Shown here in pieces: positions 1 through 7,686 of a stretch of DNA of 49,046 nt. Source of the DNA: Campylobacterota bacterium (lineage in GTDB: Bacteria > Campylobacterota_A > Desulfurellia > JAADFJ01); NCBI GenBank assembly GCA_013152955.1, contig JAADFJ010000102.1, positions 40,729-89,774 of the forward strand, written 5' to 3'. A program made the translations under genes and the position numbers. The notes under the pieces were generated by a model that saw nothing but the letters and a program-made list of their open reading frames with translations, had not been told where the DNA came from and searched no databases. Position 1 is the stretch's first letter. Every line of letters begins with the position of its first letter.

Positions 1-453
1 ATTGTGGCAAAACTTTTTATGATGATTATGCCGGATTTCGCATTCTTTGGAAAAAAGGATGCACAGCAGCTGATTGTTATACAAAAAATGACTGATGATC
101 TTAATATGCCGATTTCAATAATACCTGTTGAAACCGTGAGAGAACAGAATGGTCTGGCATATTCAAGCAGAAACAGCTACCTGAATGAAAAGCAGAGGCG
201 GGAAGCCGTGGTTCTGTATAATGCATTAATGAGAGCCAGAACGATTGTTCAGGCCGGGCAAAAAAAGTGGAACATTATAAAAAAGGAAATGGAAGAAGAG
301 ATTGGAAAATCCAAAGAGGCAAAAATAGATTATATTTCCTGCAACAGAACGGATAGTCTGTCAGAACTCAGCGAGATAAGTAAAAACAACAGCCTTATCT
401 CACTTGCCGTTTTTTTTGACAAGACAAGATTAATTGATAATATTTGGTTATAG
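1..453 (+). CDS. panC: Pantothenate synthetase, C-terminal part (cut by window start)
   Basis: PanC joins pantoate and beta-alanine with ATP to make pantothenate in the cytoplasm. The open frame runs in from the window edge (I-V-A-K-L-F, the family's TVVAKLF region), so the N-terminal half with the first ATP-binding motif lies outside. Visible family features are PDFAFFGKKDAQQLIVI, VRE..GLAYSSRNSYL (the SSRN block that contacts ATP) and the C-terminal subdomain. The GTG at position 4 is inside the gene and is not the true start. It is followed after 8 nt by panD, and the AGGAGG of panD lies on this gene's stop codon, so the two are cotranscribed. The family assignment is firm; only the length cannot be judged. 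Confidence 0.95.
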   Translation: MVAKLFMMIMPDFAFFGKKDAQQLIVIQKMTDDLNMPISIIPVETVREQNGLAYSSRNSYLNEKQRREAVVLYNALMRARTIVQAGQKKWNIIKKEMEEEIGKSKEAKIDYISCNRTDSLSELSEISKNNSLISLAVFFDKTRLIDNIWL

Positions 454-461
454 GAGGATAA

Positions 462-818
462 ATGCTGCTAAATATGATGAAAGGTAAAATTCACAGAGCA
501 ATCGTTACCCAGGCTGATCTTAATTATGAAGGAAGCATAACAATTGATTCAAAATTAGCAAAAGCCGCCGGAATTGTACCGTACGAACAGGTAAGCATCT
601 ATGATATAAATAATGGCAGCAGGTACACTACATACTGTCTTTATGGAAAACCGGACAGCGGAACAATCTGTTTGAATGGAGCGGCAGCCAGAATGTCATC
701 GGTTGGAGATCTCATAATAATAGTGTCCTATGCAATGATTGAAGAAGAGCGACTAAATGAATTTAAACCGAAAATTGTGCTGGTAGACGCCAATAACAAT
801 ATAAAAAAGATTTTGTGA
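462..818 (+). CDS. panD: Aspartate 1-decarboxylase (pyruvoyl-type) proenzyme
   Basis: PanD decarboxylates aspartate to beta-alanine, the substrate of the panC product next door. The protein is 118 aa, the normal family length. The self-cleavage site Gly24-Ser25 is present in YEGSIT; Ser25 becomes the pyruvoyl group. The substrate-binding NGAAA block follows near residues 70-75. A strong AGGAGG sits 6-7 nt before the ATG, overlapping the panC stop. Its stop codon overlaps the GTG start of pgi (GTGA), suggesting translational coupling. Nothing odd is seen. The assignment is firm. Confidence 0.96.
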   Translation: MLLNMMKGKIHRAIVTQADLNYEGSITIDSKLAKAAGIVPYEQVSIYDINNGSRYTTYCLYGKPDSGTICLNGAAARMSSVGDLIIIVSYAMIEEERLNEFKPKIVLVDANNNIKKIL

Positions 819-2029
819 GGCTTTTATACCGGGAATTTTTTGATAAATCATTTATAAGTTCTATAGAAGCCGAGTGCGTTAGACTAAAAAAACAAATCAC
901 GAAAATTTTCGGCAATTGGGGATTTTCATCAGTAAAGAAAGACACCGATTTGATAAACTATTTCGAAAGTCGAAAAGGAAAATGGAACCGGTTTGTGCAG
1001 ATTGGAATGGGAGGTTCGGTGCTTGGCGCTCAGGCACTCTGCGAATTTCTGGATACACCAAAAGGCAAATCGATTGAATTTGTAGACGATATAGACAGTT
1101 CATACATATCATCTCTTACCTATAGTCCGAATACATGCTACCATATCGTCAGCAAATCAGGTTCAACCGTCGAAACGATAGCAAATTTTATCTATCTGAT
1201 TAATCATTTTAAAGGAGACCCCGGTAAGCAGATTATAGTCAGTACCGGCAGCAGCGGATTTCTAAAAGATTATGCAGATAATCATAATATCAAGCGATTT
1301 TTAATACCGGATAATGTGGGGGGAAGATATTCCGTATTTACGCCGGTAGGAATGGCAGCTGCAAGTTTTCTCGAATACGACATAGACAAAATTTTTGTCG
1401 GAATGAACCGGGCATTGGAAAATCTTATTTCAGATACACATGCATCTCCATATCTGTTAGCCGCTATAGCGTCCGAATTTCTCAGAAAAAACAGGCGCAA
1501 TCTGGTACTTTTCTGCTATTCTGAAAAACTGCTTAAAACAGTTTACTGGTTTAGACAACTTTGGGCTGAAAGCCTTGGAAAACTTATTGACAAAGACGGA
1601 AATCCGATAAGAACCGGGCAAACTCCGATCGTTGCGCAGGGCACATCCGACCAGCACAGCCAAATTCAGCTTTACAGAGAAGGTCCGCTGGATAAACTGT
1701 TCTGCTTCTTTCGCGGTCCCGCAAATCGCGATGAAAGATTAAATGCAGGCCCGGATTTCGATCGGTTCAACTATCTATCTGGGTATTCTCTAAACGAAAT
1801 CAAATACGCAGAGTACAGAGCCACCAAACATAGTCTTGCGGAGCATTCACCGGTTATTTCTATTGAAACTGACTCATATTCAGAACAGTCGCTTGGCCTG
1901 CTTATAATGAATTTGATGCTGGCAACGGCAATTACCGGAGAACTGCTTAATATTGATGCATTCAATCAGCCCGGCGTAGAATTGGGCAAACGTCTTACAA
2001 AAACTATTTTGACCAAAAATGAGATTTGA
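815..2029 (+). CDS. pgi: Glucose-6-phosphate isomerase
   Basis: This enzyme interconverts glucose 6-phosphate and fructose 6-phosphate. The 404-aa protein belongs to the shorter bacterial Pgi type. It has the first SIS domain motif GMGGS (residues 64-68), the phosphate-binding loop SKSGST (113-118), the catalytic Glu252 in QLWAESLGK and His281 in GTSDQHSQ, and a C-terminal GVELGKRL that carries the family's catalytic lysine. The start is a GTG sharing 4 nt with the panD stop; no other start is as well placed. The 3' end overlaps the following thioesterase by 11 nt, so panC-panD-pgi-thioesterase look like one transcript. The link between CoA synthesis and sugar isomerisation seems positional only. 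Confidence 0.93.
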   Translation: MRLLYREFFDKSFISSIEAECVRLKKQITKIFGNWGFSSVKKDTDLINYFESRKGKWNRFVQIGMGGSVLGAQALCEFLDTPKGKSIEFVDDIDSSYISSLTYSPNTCYHIVSKSGSTVETIANFIYLINHFKGDPGKQIIVSTGSSGFLKDYADNHNIKRFLIPDNVGGRYSVFTPVGMAAASFLEYDIDKIFVGMNRALENLISDTHASPYLLAAIASEFLRKNRRNLVLFCYSEKLLKTVYWFRQLWAESLGKLIDKDGNPIRTGQTPIVAQGTSDQHSQIQLYREGPLDKLFCFFRGPANRDERLNAGPDFDRFNYLSGYSLNEIKYAEYRATKHSLAEHSPVISIETDSYSEQSLGLLIMNLMLATAITGELLNIDAFNQPGVELGKRLTKTILTKNEI

Positions 2030-2417
2030 TTATAAAATTTATTACGAAGATACAGATGCCGCAGGTGTAGTGTATTTTGCCAACTATCTTAAATTTCTTG
2101 AGCGAGCCAAAACGGATCTTATGTCTGCATACGGTATTAATATTGCGGAATGGCACAAGAAATTCATTTTCCTCGCGGTAAGAAAAGTTAATATTCGCTA
2201 TAGAAAACCGGTAGAGTTTGGCGATATATTAACGGTTGATATAGAAATAAAATCGATAAAAAAGGCAAGTATTCAATATACCTATTGTTTAACTGCAAAA
2301 GAGATAGTCGTCTGTGAAGCTGAAATTGATTCGGTCTGTATGAACGGAGAAAAGAAACCCGTTATCATTCCAAAGGAGTGGCGTACCGCTCTTGAGAATA
2401 TCTCAATTGATCCCTGA
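2019..2417 (+). CDS. YbgC-type acyl-CoA thioesterase (hotdog fold)
   Basis: A 132-aa single-domain hotdog protein of the 4-hydroxybenzoyl-CoA thioesterase/YbgC family. The N-terminus carries the family signature YYEDTDAAGVVYFANYLKF (from residue 8), including the DTD containing the catalytic aspartate. The usual His of VYHANYL is Phe here, which is common in the family. In proteobacteria ybgC sits with tol-pal; here it ends the panCD-pgi operon and no tol-pal gene is near, so the substrate cannot be inferred from context. The ATG overlaps the end of pgi by 11 nt. The family is firm; the physiological acyl-CoA is unknown. Confidence 0.88.
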   Translation: MRFDYKIYYEDTDAAGVVYFANYLKFLERAKTDLMSAYGINIAEWHKKFIFLAVRKVNIRYRKPVEFGDILTVDIEIKSIKKASIQYTYCLTAKEIVVCEAEIDSVCMNGEKKPVIIPKEWRTALENISIDP

Positions 2418-2642
2418 ACGCAGCAATTATAAGTTAATATTATCATCGGACGGACAACAAAAGAAAAACTTTAGATGAAAGGCTGGTTGCAATCTCACAC
2501 CTTCCCCGGCTTTCGGCTGATACGTTTATTATTTAACAATCTTGTAATATGAAAAAAACCGTTAAAAGGTTATCATGAAAAACATTTGACACCATGACTA
2601 ATTAAACTATTATTAGATAAATAAAATATTAAGGAGGAAAAT
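2418..2642 (+). other. Intergenic region between the pan operon and the por operon
   Basis: The 225 nt between the thioesterase and porG hold no convincing ORF. A small potential hairpin (AACC-7 nt-GGTT) lies around 2545-2560. The clear features are the por promoter and the porG ribosome binding site AGGAGG at 2632-2637. I see no strong rho-independent terminator for the upstream operon. Confidence 0.4.
2586..2613 (+). promoter_or_regulatory. Predicted sigma-70 promoter of the por operon
   Basis: TTGACA (2586-2591) and TATTAT (2608-2613) are separated by 16 nt. The -10 box ends 29 nt before the porG ATG, leaving a short leader that contains AGGAGG. One mismatch to consensus in total (TATTAT against TATAAT) makes this one of the best promoter matches in the window. 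Confidence 0.7.
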
Positions 2643-3224
2643 ATGGCTGCAAAGCTTAATATACGCTGGCACGGAAGAGCCGGCCAGGGCGCAGTTACTG
2701 CCGCCAAAACTATTGCCGAGCTGGTTGCGCAGGATCCGGATAAATATGTGCAGGGATTTGCCATATACGGAGCCGAAAAACGCGGGGCTCCGGTTGCAGC
2801 GTTTACGCGAATCGAAAATTCCCCGATAAGACGCCATTCTTTGAAGATGATACCTGATGTTGTCGTTCTTTTAGATCCAAGTCTGGTTGGAATCGTAGAT
2901 ATTTCAGAAGGAGCCAAAAAAGGGGCAAGCTTCATCATCAATTCGCCAAAAACAAAAAAAGAAATCATCAAAGAACTCGGAATCGATTCGGAACTTTTCA
3001 AAACGTATGTGGTAGACGCGAATAAAATAAGCAGAGAAGAACTCGGAAAGGCCATACCGAATGCACCAATGATGGGTGCAGTTGCAAAAATTACAGGAAT
3101 TTTCTCTAAAGAAGAAATTATGAAAACCACAAAAGAAATATTTGAAGAACAGGGAAAATTTTCGAATAAAATAATAGAAGGCAATCTGCGTTCCATCGGG
3201 AGAGCGTTCGAGGAGGTTTCTTGA
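2643..3224 (+). CDS. porG: 2-oxoacid (pyruvate):ferredoxin oxidoreductase, gamma subunit
   Basis: Gamma subunit of the four-subunit POR-type complex, which oxidatively decarboxylates pyruvate (or a related 2-oxoacid) to acyl-CoA with reduction of ferredoxin in the cytoplasm. The 193-aa protein opens with the family motif IRWHGRAGQGAVTAAKTIAE and continues with GFAIYGAEKRGAPVAAFTRI, both diagnostic of the POR gamma domain. The start is an ATG 5 nt after AGGAGG. It overlaps porD by 4 nt (ATGA). The gamma-delta-alpha-beta order is the usual one for POR and VOR complexes. Pyruvate is favoured over 2-oxoglutarate from the beta subunit motifs. Confidence 0.93.
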   Translation: MAAKLNIRWHGRAGQGAVTAAKTIAELVAQDPDKYVQGFAIYGAEKRGAPVAAFTRIENSPIRRHSLKMIPDVVVLLDPSLVGIVDISEGAKKGASFIINSPKTKKEIIKELGIDSELFKTYVVDANKISREELGKAIPNAPMMGAVAKITGIFSKEEIMKTTKEIFEEQGKFSNKIIEGNLRSIGRAFEEVS

Positions 3225-3613
3225 TGAATAATAAAAAGAATTTTATAACTCCTGGATGCGACAAGGATGGAAATCTGCTCGGTTGGCGGTCTGTTGAAAT
3301 CGGAGCTATGGTGATAGACGCAGGCAACAGCCGTATGTATGAAACAGGATCATGGCGCAGCGAACAGCCGGTTTGGAACGCCGATACATGCATAGACTGT
3401 ATGATGTGCTGGCTGGGATGTCCCGACACGGCTATAATAGCCAAAGATGGCCATATGGCCGGTATTGATTATTTTAAGTGCAAAGGCTGCGAAATATGTG
3501 TAGAACAGTGCCCCACAAAACCAAATTCACTAGTCATGATTTTGGAAGAAAAGGCTAAAGACCTCTCGCTGGAAGAGAAAACTGAGCTTGCCTTCAGTAA
3601 GGAGCAAAAATGA
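3221..3613 (+). CDS. porD: 2-oxoacid (pyruvate):ferredoxin oxidoreductase, delta (ferredoxin-like) subunit
   Basis: Electron-transfer subunit carrying two [4Fe-4S] clusters. The two motifs are C57-x2-C60-x2-C63-x3-C67 and C87-x2-C90-x2-C93-x3-C97. The 130-aa length is typical once the roughly 50-residue N-terminal extension before the first cluster is counted. It passes electrons from the TPP/Fe-S core in PorAB towards free ferredoxin. The start overlaps porG and the end overlaps porA by 4 nt each, so stoichiometric coupled translation is likely. The assignment is firm from motif and neighbours. Confidence 0.94.
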   Translation: MMNNKKNFITPGCDKDGNLLGWRSVEIGAMVIDAGNSRMYETGSWRSEQPVWNADTCIDCMMCWLGCPDTAIIAKDGHMAGIDYFKCKGCEICVEQCPTKPNSLVMILEEKAKDLSLEEKTELAFSKEQK

Positions 3614-4785
3614 GTAAAAGAGTTGCATTATCAGGCAATGAAGCCGCAGCGCATGCAATTAGACAGATAAATCCGGATGTAATTGCGGCATTTCCAATTA
3701 CCCCATCAACACCGATTCCAATGGCTGTTTCACAATTTATTGCTGATGGAAAAATGACCACAGAGTTTGTTACTGTGGAATCCGAACACTCTGCTATTAG
3801 CGCATGTGTCGGCGCTTCTGCTGCAGGCGGAAGAGTGATGACAGCGACAAGTGCCAACGGCTTAGCTTTGATGTTTGAAATTTTATACATTGCATCAGGA
3901 ATGAGACGCCCCATTGTGGCACCGGTTGTAGCAAGAGCACTCTCGGGGCCCCTAAATATTCATGGAGATTTTTCCGATGTATATGGTGTGCGTGAATCGG
4001 GCTGGGTAGAGCTGTTTTGCCAAGACTCACAGGAATTTTATGATACAATTATACAAAGCGTTAAACTAGCGGAAAATGAATCGGTCCTCACTCCCGTTAT
4101 GCCGATTGCAGACGGTTTTGATATAAGTCACACGGTTGAAAACTGGTATATGGAAGATGACGAGGCGGTTCAGAAATTTATCGGGGAATATCATTCCAAA
4201 TATTCACTTCTGGACACGGAACATCCTGTAACTTTTGGAGCATGGGCACCGCCTGATTGGTATTATGAGCACAGAAGAAGTCAGCTCGAGGGACTTTTAA
4301 ACGCCTGCGATGCATTTAAAGCTGTAGATAAAGAGTTCGGTGAAAAGTTTGGACGATCATACGGAGTTATTGAAAAATATCACAGTGATGATGCAGATAT
4401 TGTTGTCATAGGAATGGGAGCGGTAAGCGGCACAATAAAGGATGCCGTAGATGAGATGAGAGCGAATGGAATCTCTGCCGGATTTTTACGTGTCAAACTT
4501 TTTAGGCCGTTTCCATATAAAGATATTATCGAAGCACTTAAAGGCGCAAAAGCAATAGGTGTATTTGACAGATGCATAACTGCCGGTGCTCAAACCGCTG
4601 CATTATGTACAGATATAAGATCTGCTATGTATGGAAAATCCAACATACCTATCGTAAATTATACTTACGGTCTTGGAGGGCGCGACACCACAGTCAGTCA
4701 TGTCAAAACTGTGATAGAACAACTCAAAGAAGCGGCTGAGGGTAAAAAGATAGACCTGATCAACTATATCAATCTTCGCGCTTAG
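3610..4785 (+). CDS. porA: 2-oxoacid (pyruvate):ferredoxin oxidoreductase, alpha subunit
   Basis: The alpha subunit supplies the pyrimidine-binding half of the TPP site and the transketolase C-like domain. The 391-aa protein has the family N-terminus GNEAAAHAIRQINPDVIAAF followed by PITPSTPI. It then shows TVESEHSAISACVGASAAGGR (VESE carries the Glu that activates TPP) and the late segment VIGMGAVSGTIKDAVDEMR. Length and motifs match PorA of pyruvate synthases. It starts on the 4-nt overlap with porD and is followed 13 nt later by porB. The subunit identity is firm; pyruvate as substrate is an inference. Confidence 0.93.
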   Translation: MSKRVALSGNEAAAHAIRQINPDVIAAFPITPSTPIPMAVSQFIADGKMTTEFVTVESEHSAISACVGASAAGGRVMTATSANGLALMFEILYIASGMRRPIVAPVVARALSGPLNIHGDFSDVYGVRESGWVELFCQDSQEFYDTIIQSVKLAENESVLTPVMPIADGFDISHTVENWYMEDDEAVQKFIGEYHSKYSLLDTEHPVTFGAWAPPDWYYEHRRSQLEGLLNACDAFKAVDKEFGEKFGRSYGVIEKYHSDDADIVVIGMGAVSGTIKDAVDEMRANGISAGFLRVKLFRPFPYKDIIEALKGAKAIGVFDRCITAGAQTAALCTDIRSAMYGKSNIPIVNYTYGLGGRDTTVSHVKTVIEQLKEAAEGKKIDLINYINLRA

Positions 4786-4798
4786 CACAGGAGGATAA

Positions 4799-5749
4799 AT
4801 GGCAAAAAAACTTTCATTTTTAAATAAATTGGCTTTAAATAAAGAATTGCTGGAAGGAGGGCACAGATTGTGTCCCGGGTGCGGCCACTCGATCATCGTC
4901 AGAATGGTTTTGAATACGGCAATGCAGGAAGGCTATCAGCCGGTTATGGCAAATTCAACCGGATGTCTGGAAGTCTGCACAGGATTATATCCGTATTCAA
5001 GCTGGAATATTCCATGGATACACAATGCATTTGAGAATGTCGCAGCTACCCTGTCAGGTGCCGAATCTATGTATAAATCGTTATCAAGAAGAGGAAAGCT
5101 GAACAACGACAAAATTGTTTTTATAGCATTCGGAAGTGACGGCGGAACATACGATATAGGACTTCAAGCACTGTCGGGAGCAGCAGAAAGAGGTCATCGG
5201 TTTTTGTATGTCTGCGACGACAATGAAGCCTATCAAAATACCGGAAATCAGCGATCAAGCGCAACACCGTACGGCACAAGGACAACAACTTCTGCTGTAG
5301 GTACGGCCGACCCGATAGGGAAAAAACAGAAACGCAAAGATATTATGGAAATAATGGCAGCCCACGAAATTTATACAGCTCAGGCATCTCCGTCATATTG
5401 GATGGACTTGATCAAAAAGGTCAAGAAAGGACTGAAGCAGAATGGACCGGCATATCTGAATGTTATCCAACCATGCACCACCGGGTGGGGATACGATCCC
5501 AAAGATACAATAAATCTTGCCAAATTAGCAGTAGATACCTGTATATGGCCTCTTTATGAGATTGAAAATCGTAGAAGCAAAGTGAACTACAAACCTAAAA
5601 ACAAACTGCCGGTAGAAGAATACCTCAAAAAACAGAAACGTTATGCCCACCTGTTTACACCCAAGGGCAAAGAGGCTCTTGAGAAAATTCAGCAGCTGAC
5701 CGATGAACACTGGAATTTTCTACTTGAAAGAGAGCAGGCCGGATTTTAA
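4799..5749 (+). CDS. porB: 2-oxoacid (pyruvate):ferredoxin oxidoreductase, beta subunit (TPP-binding)
   Basis: The catalytic TPP-binding subunit, 316 aa. The proximal [4Fe-4S] ligands are visible as C25-x2-C28 (CPGCGH), C56 in NSTGCLEVC and C226 in IQPCTTGW. The TPP/Mg motif GSDGGTYDIG (112-121) runs into CDDNEAYQNTGNQRSSATP (139-157). This wording, GTYDIG..AL and DNEAYxNTGxQRS, matches pyruvate oxidoreductase beta chains rather than 2-oxoglutarate ones. AGGAGG (4791-4796) stands 2 nt before the ATG, unusually close. It probably works with the NfnAB pair encoded at 30563-32837, which would link reduced ferredoxin to NAD(P)H. Confidence 0.93.
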   Translation: MAKKLSFLNKLALNKELLEGGHRLCPGCGHSIIVRMVLNTAMQEGYQPVMANSTGCLEVCTGLYPYSSWNIPWIHNAFENVAATLSGAESMYKSLSRRGKLNNDKIVFIAFGSDGGTYDIGLQALSGAAERGHRFLYVCDDNEAYQNTGNQRSSATPYGTRTTTSAVGTADPIGKKQKRKDIMEIMAAHEIYTAQASPSYWMDLIKKVKKGLKQNGPAYLNVIQPCTTGWGYDPKDTINLAKLAVDTCIWPLYEIENRRSKVNYKPKNKLPVEEYLKKQKRYAHLFTPKGKEALEKIQQLTDEHWNFLLEREQAGF

Positions 5750-5758
5750 GGAGCACTT

Positions 5759-5917
5759 TTGCTAATCCATAAGATGCTACTTGAACCCCGAATTGATCTC
5801 TTCCATGCTGCAAATTTCGACAGCAACTCTGTTATTACCTGCAATTTGCACCTTAACGACGGTTTTAAACTTTTAAACAGAGATATTTTAAAATCTTTGA
5901 GGAGTGAATCAAAATGA
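5759..5917 (+). CDS. Possible 52-aa protein of unknown function
   Basis: A short open frame starts at TTG 5759, only 5 nt after an AAGGAG that overlaps the porB stop. Its TGA overlaps the ATG of the next gene by 4 nt (ATGA), the same coupling style seen throughout this operon. The peptide has no cysteine cluster, membrane segment or family motif that I recognise; it reads LIHKMLLEPRIDLFHAANFD at the N-terminus and ends RSESK. A second possible start is ATG 5774. The good Shine-Dalgarno and exact overlap argue for translation; the short length and unfamiliar sequence argue for caution. It could instead be a leader that couples translation to the DUF2892 gene. Confidence 0.4.
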   Translation: MLIHKMLLEPRIDLFHAANFDSNSVITCNLHLNDGFKLLNRDILKSLRSESK

Positions 5918-6102
5918 AACTAAAAAATTATATGCGCTTACTTCCGGGTATCTTTATAGTTATATCCGTACTACTCGGTCTTTTTTATAATAAATGGTGG
6001 TTTGCCTTCACTCTGTTTGTAGGATTAAATATGATGCAGTCGGCGTTTACAGACTGGTGTTTGCTTGAAAAAATCCTCAAAAAATTAGGGGTAGAGGAGT
6101 AA
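5914..6102 (+). CDS. DUF2892 (YgaP-type transmembrane domain) small membrane protein
   Basis: A 62-aa protein with two hydrophobic segments (about residues 9-26 and 29-43). It ends in the family hallmark FTDWCLLEKILKKLG, comparable to the C-terminal TGxCPxxxxL block of DUF2892 and of the YgaP membrane domain. Stand-alone DUF2892 proteins are common in anaerobic and sulfur-metabolising bacteria, often near rhodanese-like genes, but no rhodanese is seen here. A GAGGAG just before its stop serves the following mobA gene. The function is unknown; membrane location is predicted. Confidence 0.75.
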   Translation: MKLKNYMRLLPGIFIVISVLLGLFYNKWWFAFTLFVGLNMMQSAFTDWCLLEKILKKLGVEE

Positions 6103-6106
6103 TATC

Positions 6107-6718
6107 ATTTCTGGTGGAGTTGCCGGTATAGTTTTAGCTGGCGGCAAATCCGCCAGAATGAAAGAAAATAAACTCTTGATTAAAATTGACGGAAAAAGAA
6201 TAATAGATCATACGATATCGGTGATCTCTCGTCTGTTTCCGATCTATGTTGTCGGAAAGGAAAATTTAAATCATTATATTGACAATAGGTCATTCATAGT
6301 CGATTTATATTCCGTATCGGCACCGCTTGTCGGTCTTTATTCTGCGATTAGAACTGTTGATGCGGAAACGGTCTTTCTAATCTCGGGGGATATGCCGTTT
6401 GCTAAAGCCGACCTCATTTTGTTTTTAAAATCTCAGCTTTCAAAAGATATAGACGCTGTTGTTCCATTTTATGAAAGGCCGCAGACAACATTTGCATTTT
6501 ACAAAAAAAGTTGTTTGGAAACTATATTAAAAGCAATAGAGAATGCCCAGCTCTCGCTAAAAGGGATATTGATGACTCTAAAAGTCAAATATATTTATGA
6601 AGAAAAAATGAGACCGTTTGATCAGAATCTTATCTCATTTTTTAACATCAATACAAGAGAACAGCTTGAGATTGGAAAAAGATTATTCTCAACAACCCAA
6701 CAGTCAGCTTTTGTATAA
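6107..6718 (+). CDS. mobA: Molybdenum cofactor guanylyltransferase, non-canonical start
   Basis: MobA transfers GMP from GTP to molybdopterin to form the MGD cofactor. The nucleotide-binding loop LAGGKSARM is encoded at 6134-6160, upstream of the first ATG in the frame (6158), so the ATG cannot be the start. An in-frame TAG at 6092 and the absence of ATG, GTG or TTG between it and the loop leave ATT 6107 or ATC 6104. GAGGAG at 6094-6099 is 7 nt before the ATT. With that start the protein is 203 aa, normal for MobA. Other motifs are SAPLVGLYSAI and LISGDMPF. A sequencing error or a leaderless scheme is possible. The gene faces mobB. Confidence 0.85.
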   Translation: MSGGVAGIVLAGGKSARMKENKLLIKIDGKRIIDHTISVISRLFPIYVVGKENLNHYIDNRSFIVDLYSVSAPLVGLYSAIRTVDAETVFLISGDMPFAKADLILFLKSQLSKDIDAVVPFYERPQTTFAFYKKSCLETILKAIENAQLSLKGILMTLKVKYIYEEKMRPFDQNLISFFNINTREQLEIGKRLFSTTQQSAFV

Positions 6719-6734
6719 AAACTAATCCGCAGCT

Positions 6735-7226
6735 TTACTTAACATATTCTATGATCAATTCGGCAATTTCAGCTATCTGATCCTGCCTGTAAAGAGGGCA
6801 GTTAAATTTATGATCATCGTTGCCGATCAAAGCTATTATAGGATTCATTTTGTTCAGATCACTTAATTGGTCTTCCGCGCTTTCAACCCATATTTTTGAA
6901 ATATTCGAATCGGATTTGAAACCCTCAGCCAATATAATATCAACATCATTGAAAAGTGCCGCTATTTTTTTTAAATTTTGAGAACCTCTTATCTTGATGG
7001 CTGAAAAATAAGGTGATATAAGTGCAACTTCTTTTGCGCCCTTCTGATAGAAAAGAGCACTGTCTTTTTTGCCTTCGTCTATTCGAGCTTTTCCTTTCGG
7101 GTCATGCTTTATAACACCTACTGAAAGATTCCTGCTTATAAGCTCATCAATTACTTTCAAAAGTAGTGTTGTTTTTCCTGAATTATGATATCCCACAAAA
7201 GAAATTATAGAAACCTGTTTTTTCAT
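6735..7226 (-). CDS. mobB: Molybdopterin-guanine dinucleotide biosynthesis adapter protein B
   Basis: MobB is a P-loop GTP-binding protein that assists MobA in MGD cofactor synthesis. The 163-aa protein opens with ISFVGYHNSGKTTLLLKVI, the Walker A being GYHNSGKTT (residues 12-20). VGVIKHDPKG and the middle block DSALFYQKGAKEVALISP follow, both typical of MobB. It is convergent with mobA, the stops being only 16 nt apart, so the two are not in one operon although they act together. GGAG lies 8 nt before the ATG and a promoter is predicted at 7259-7286. The pair implies that the cell makes at least one molybdenum or tungsten bis-MGD enzyme, none of which is encoded in this window. Confidence 0.9.
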   Translation of the reverse strand: MKKQVSIISFVGYHNSGKTTLLLKVIDELISRNLSVGVIKHDPKGKARIDEGKKDSALFYQKGAKEVALISPYFSAIKIRGSQNLKKIAALFNDVDIILAEGFKSDSNISKIWVESAEDQLSDLNKMNPIIALIGNDDHKFNCPLYRQDQIAEIAELIIEYVK

Positions 7227-7258
7227 ACCGATCTCCAGACAGCTTCCGACATTTCCAT

Positions 7259-7286
7259 AGTATACTTTCGTGCGATAGTTTGTCTA
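7259..7286 (-). promoter_or_regulatory. Predicted promoter of mobB
   Basis: Read on the minus strand, TAGACA (7281-7286) and TATACT (7259-7264) are spaced by 16 nt. The -10 box is about 32 nt before the mobB ATG. One mismatch in each box. Confidence 0.55.
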
Positions 7287-7686
7287 TATGCAAAATATCT
7301 CTTGCAAACATTTTTTCTCCGCTATTGAAAACAAAATTCCACAGGCATAATAAAACCGCTGCGCAGTAAAAAGCCGCGAATTTGACAACTGTACAGCGAT
7401 TTTATAAGGGTGGAAAATTCTATTATACAAAAGACAGCAAACACCATATCCGACAAGAATAATCTATTTTTACCGAATGCACAAAAAACGGATTTCTCTT
7501 GATAAAACAGATTGCTATACTAACATTAACATAAAATGACAGAGAAAGTAGACTTAAAATTATTTTTATCGAAAGCTTTGTTGATGTGAAGGAAAGAGAG
7601 TCTGGTAAAAATCTTACGCTCGACATTAATAAAAAATTTCAGCACAAAAAAAATATAAAACAAAATCAAAATAATGTACAATTTAT
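7287..7686 (+). other. 400-nt AT-rich intergenic region before the CheX-like gene
   Basis: No convincing gene is seen. TTGACA (7382-7387) with TATAAG (7403-7408) is a promoter-like pair but with a short 15-nt spacer; the 8-bp palindrome CTGTACAG overlaps its spacer. An extended -10 element, TGCTATACT, lies at 7513-7521. A weak open frame (7535-7693, GTG possible at 7586) rich in Lys and Asn overlaps the start of the next gene but has no ribosome binding site. Two minus-strand frames here have no support either. Confidence 0.35.
7513..7521 (+). promoter_or_regulatory. Possible extended -10 promoter for the CheX-like gene
   Basis: TGCTATACT fits the extended -10 consensus TGnTATAAT with one mismatch. 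No good -35 box is present, as is usual for extended -10 promoters. It would give a leader of about 160 nt. Confidence 0.35.

Noticed and set aside
2573-3196. A 207-codon open frame on the minus strand opposite porG
   Set aside because: It is the complement of a well-supported porG frame with clear family motifs, and has no ribosome binding site or recognisable protein sequence.
2643-5749. 2-oxoglutarate:ferredoxin oxidoreductase (korABCD)
   Set aside because: The beta subunit wording GTYDIG and DNEAYxNTGxQRS is that of pyruvate synthase beta chains, not of the 2-oxoglutarate type. This remains a judgement by eye.
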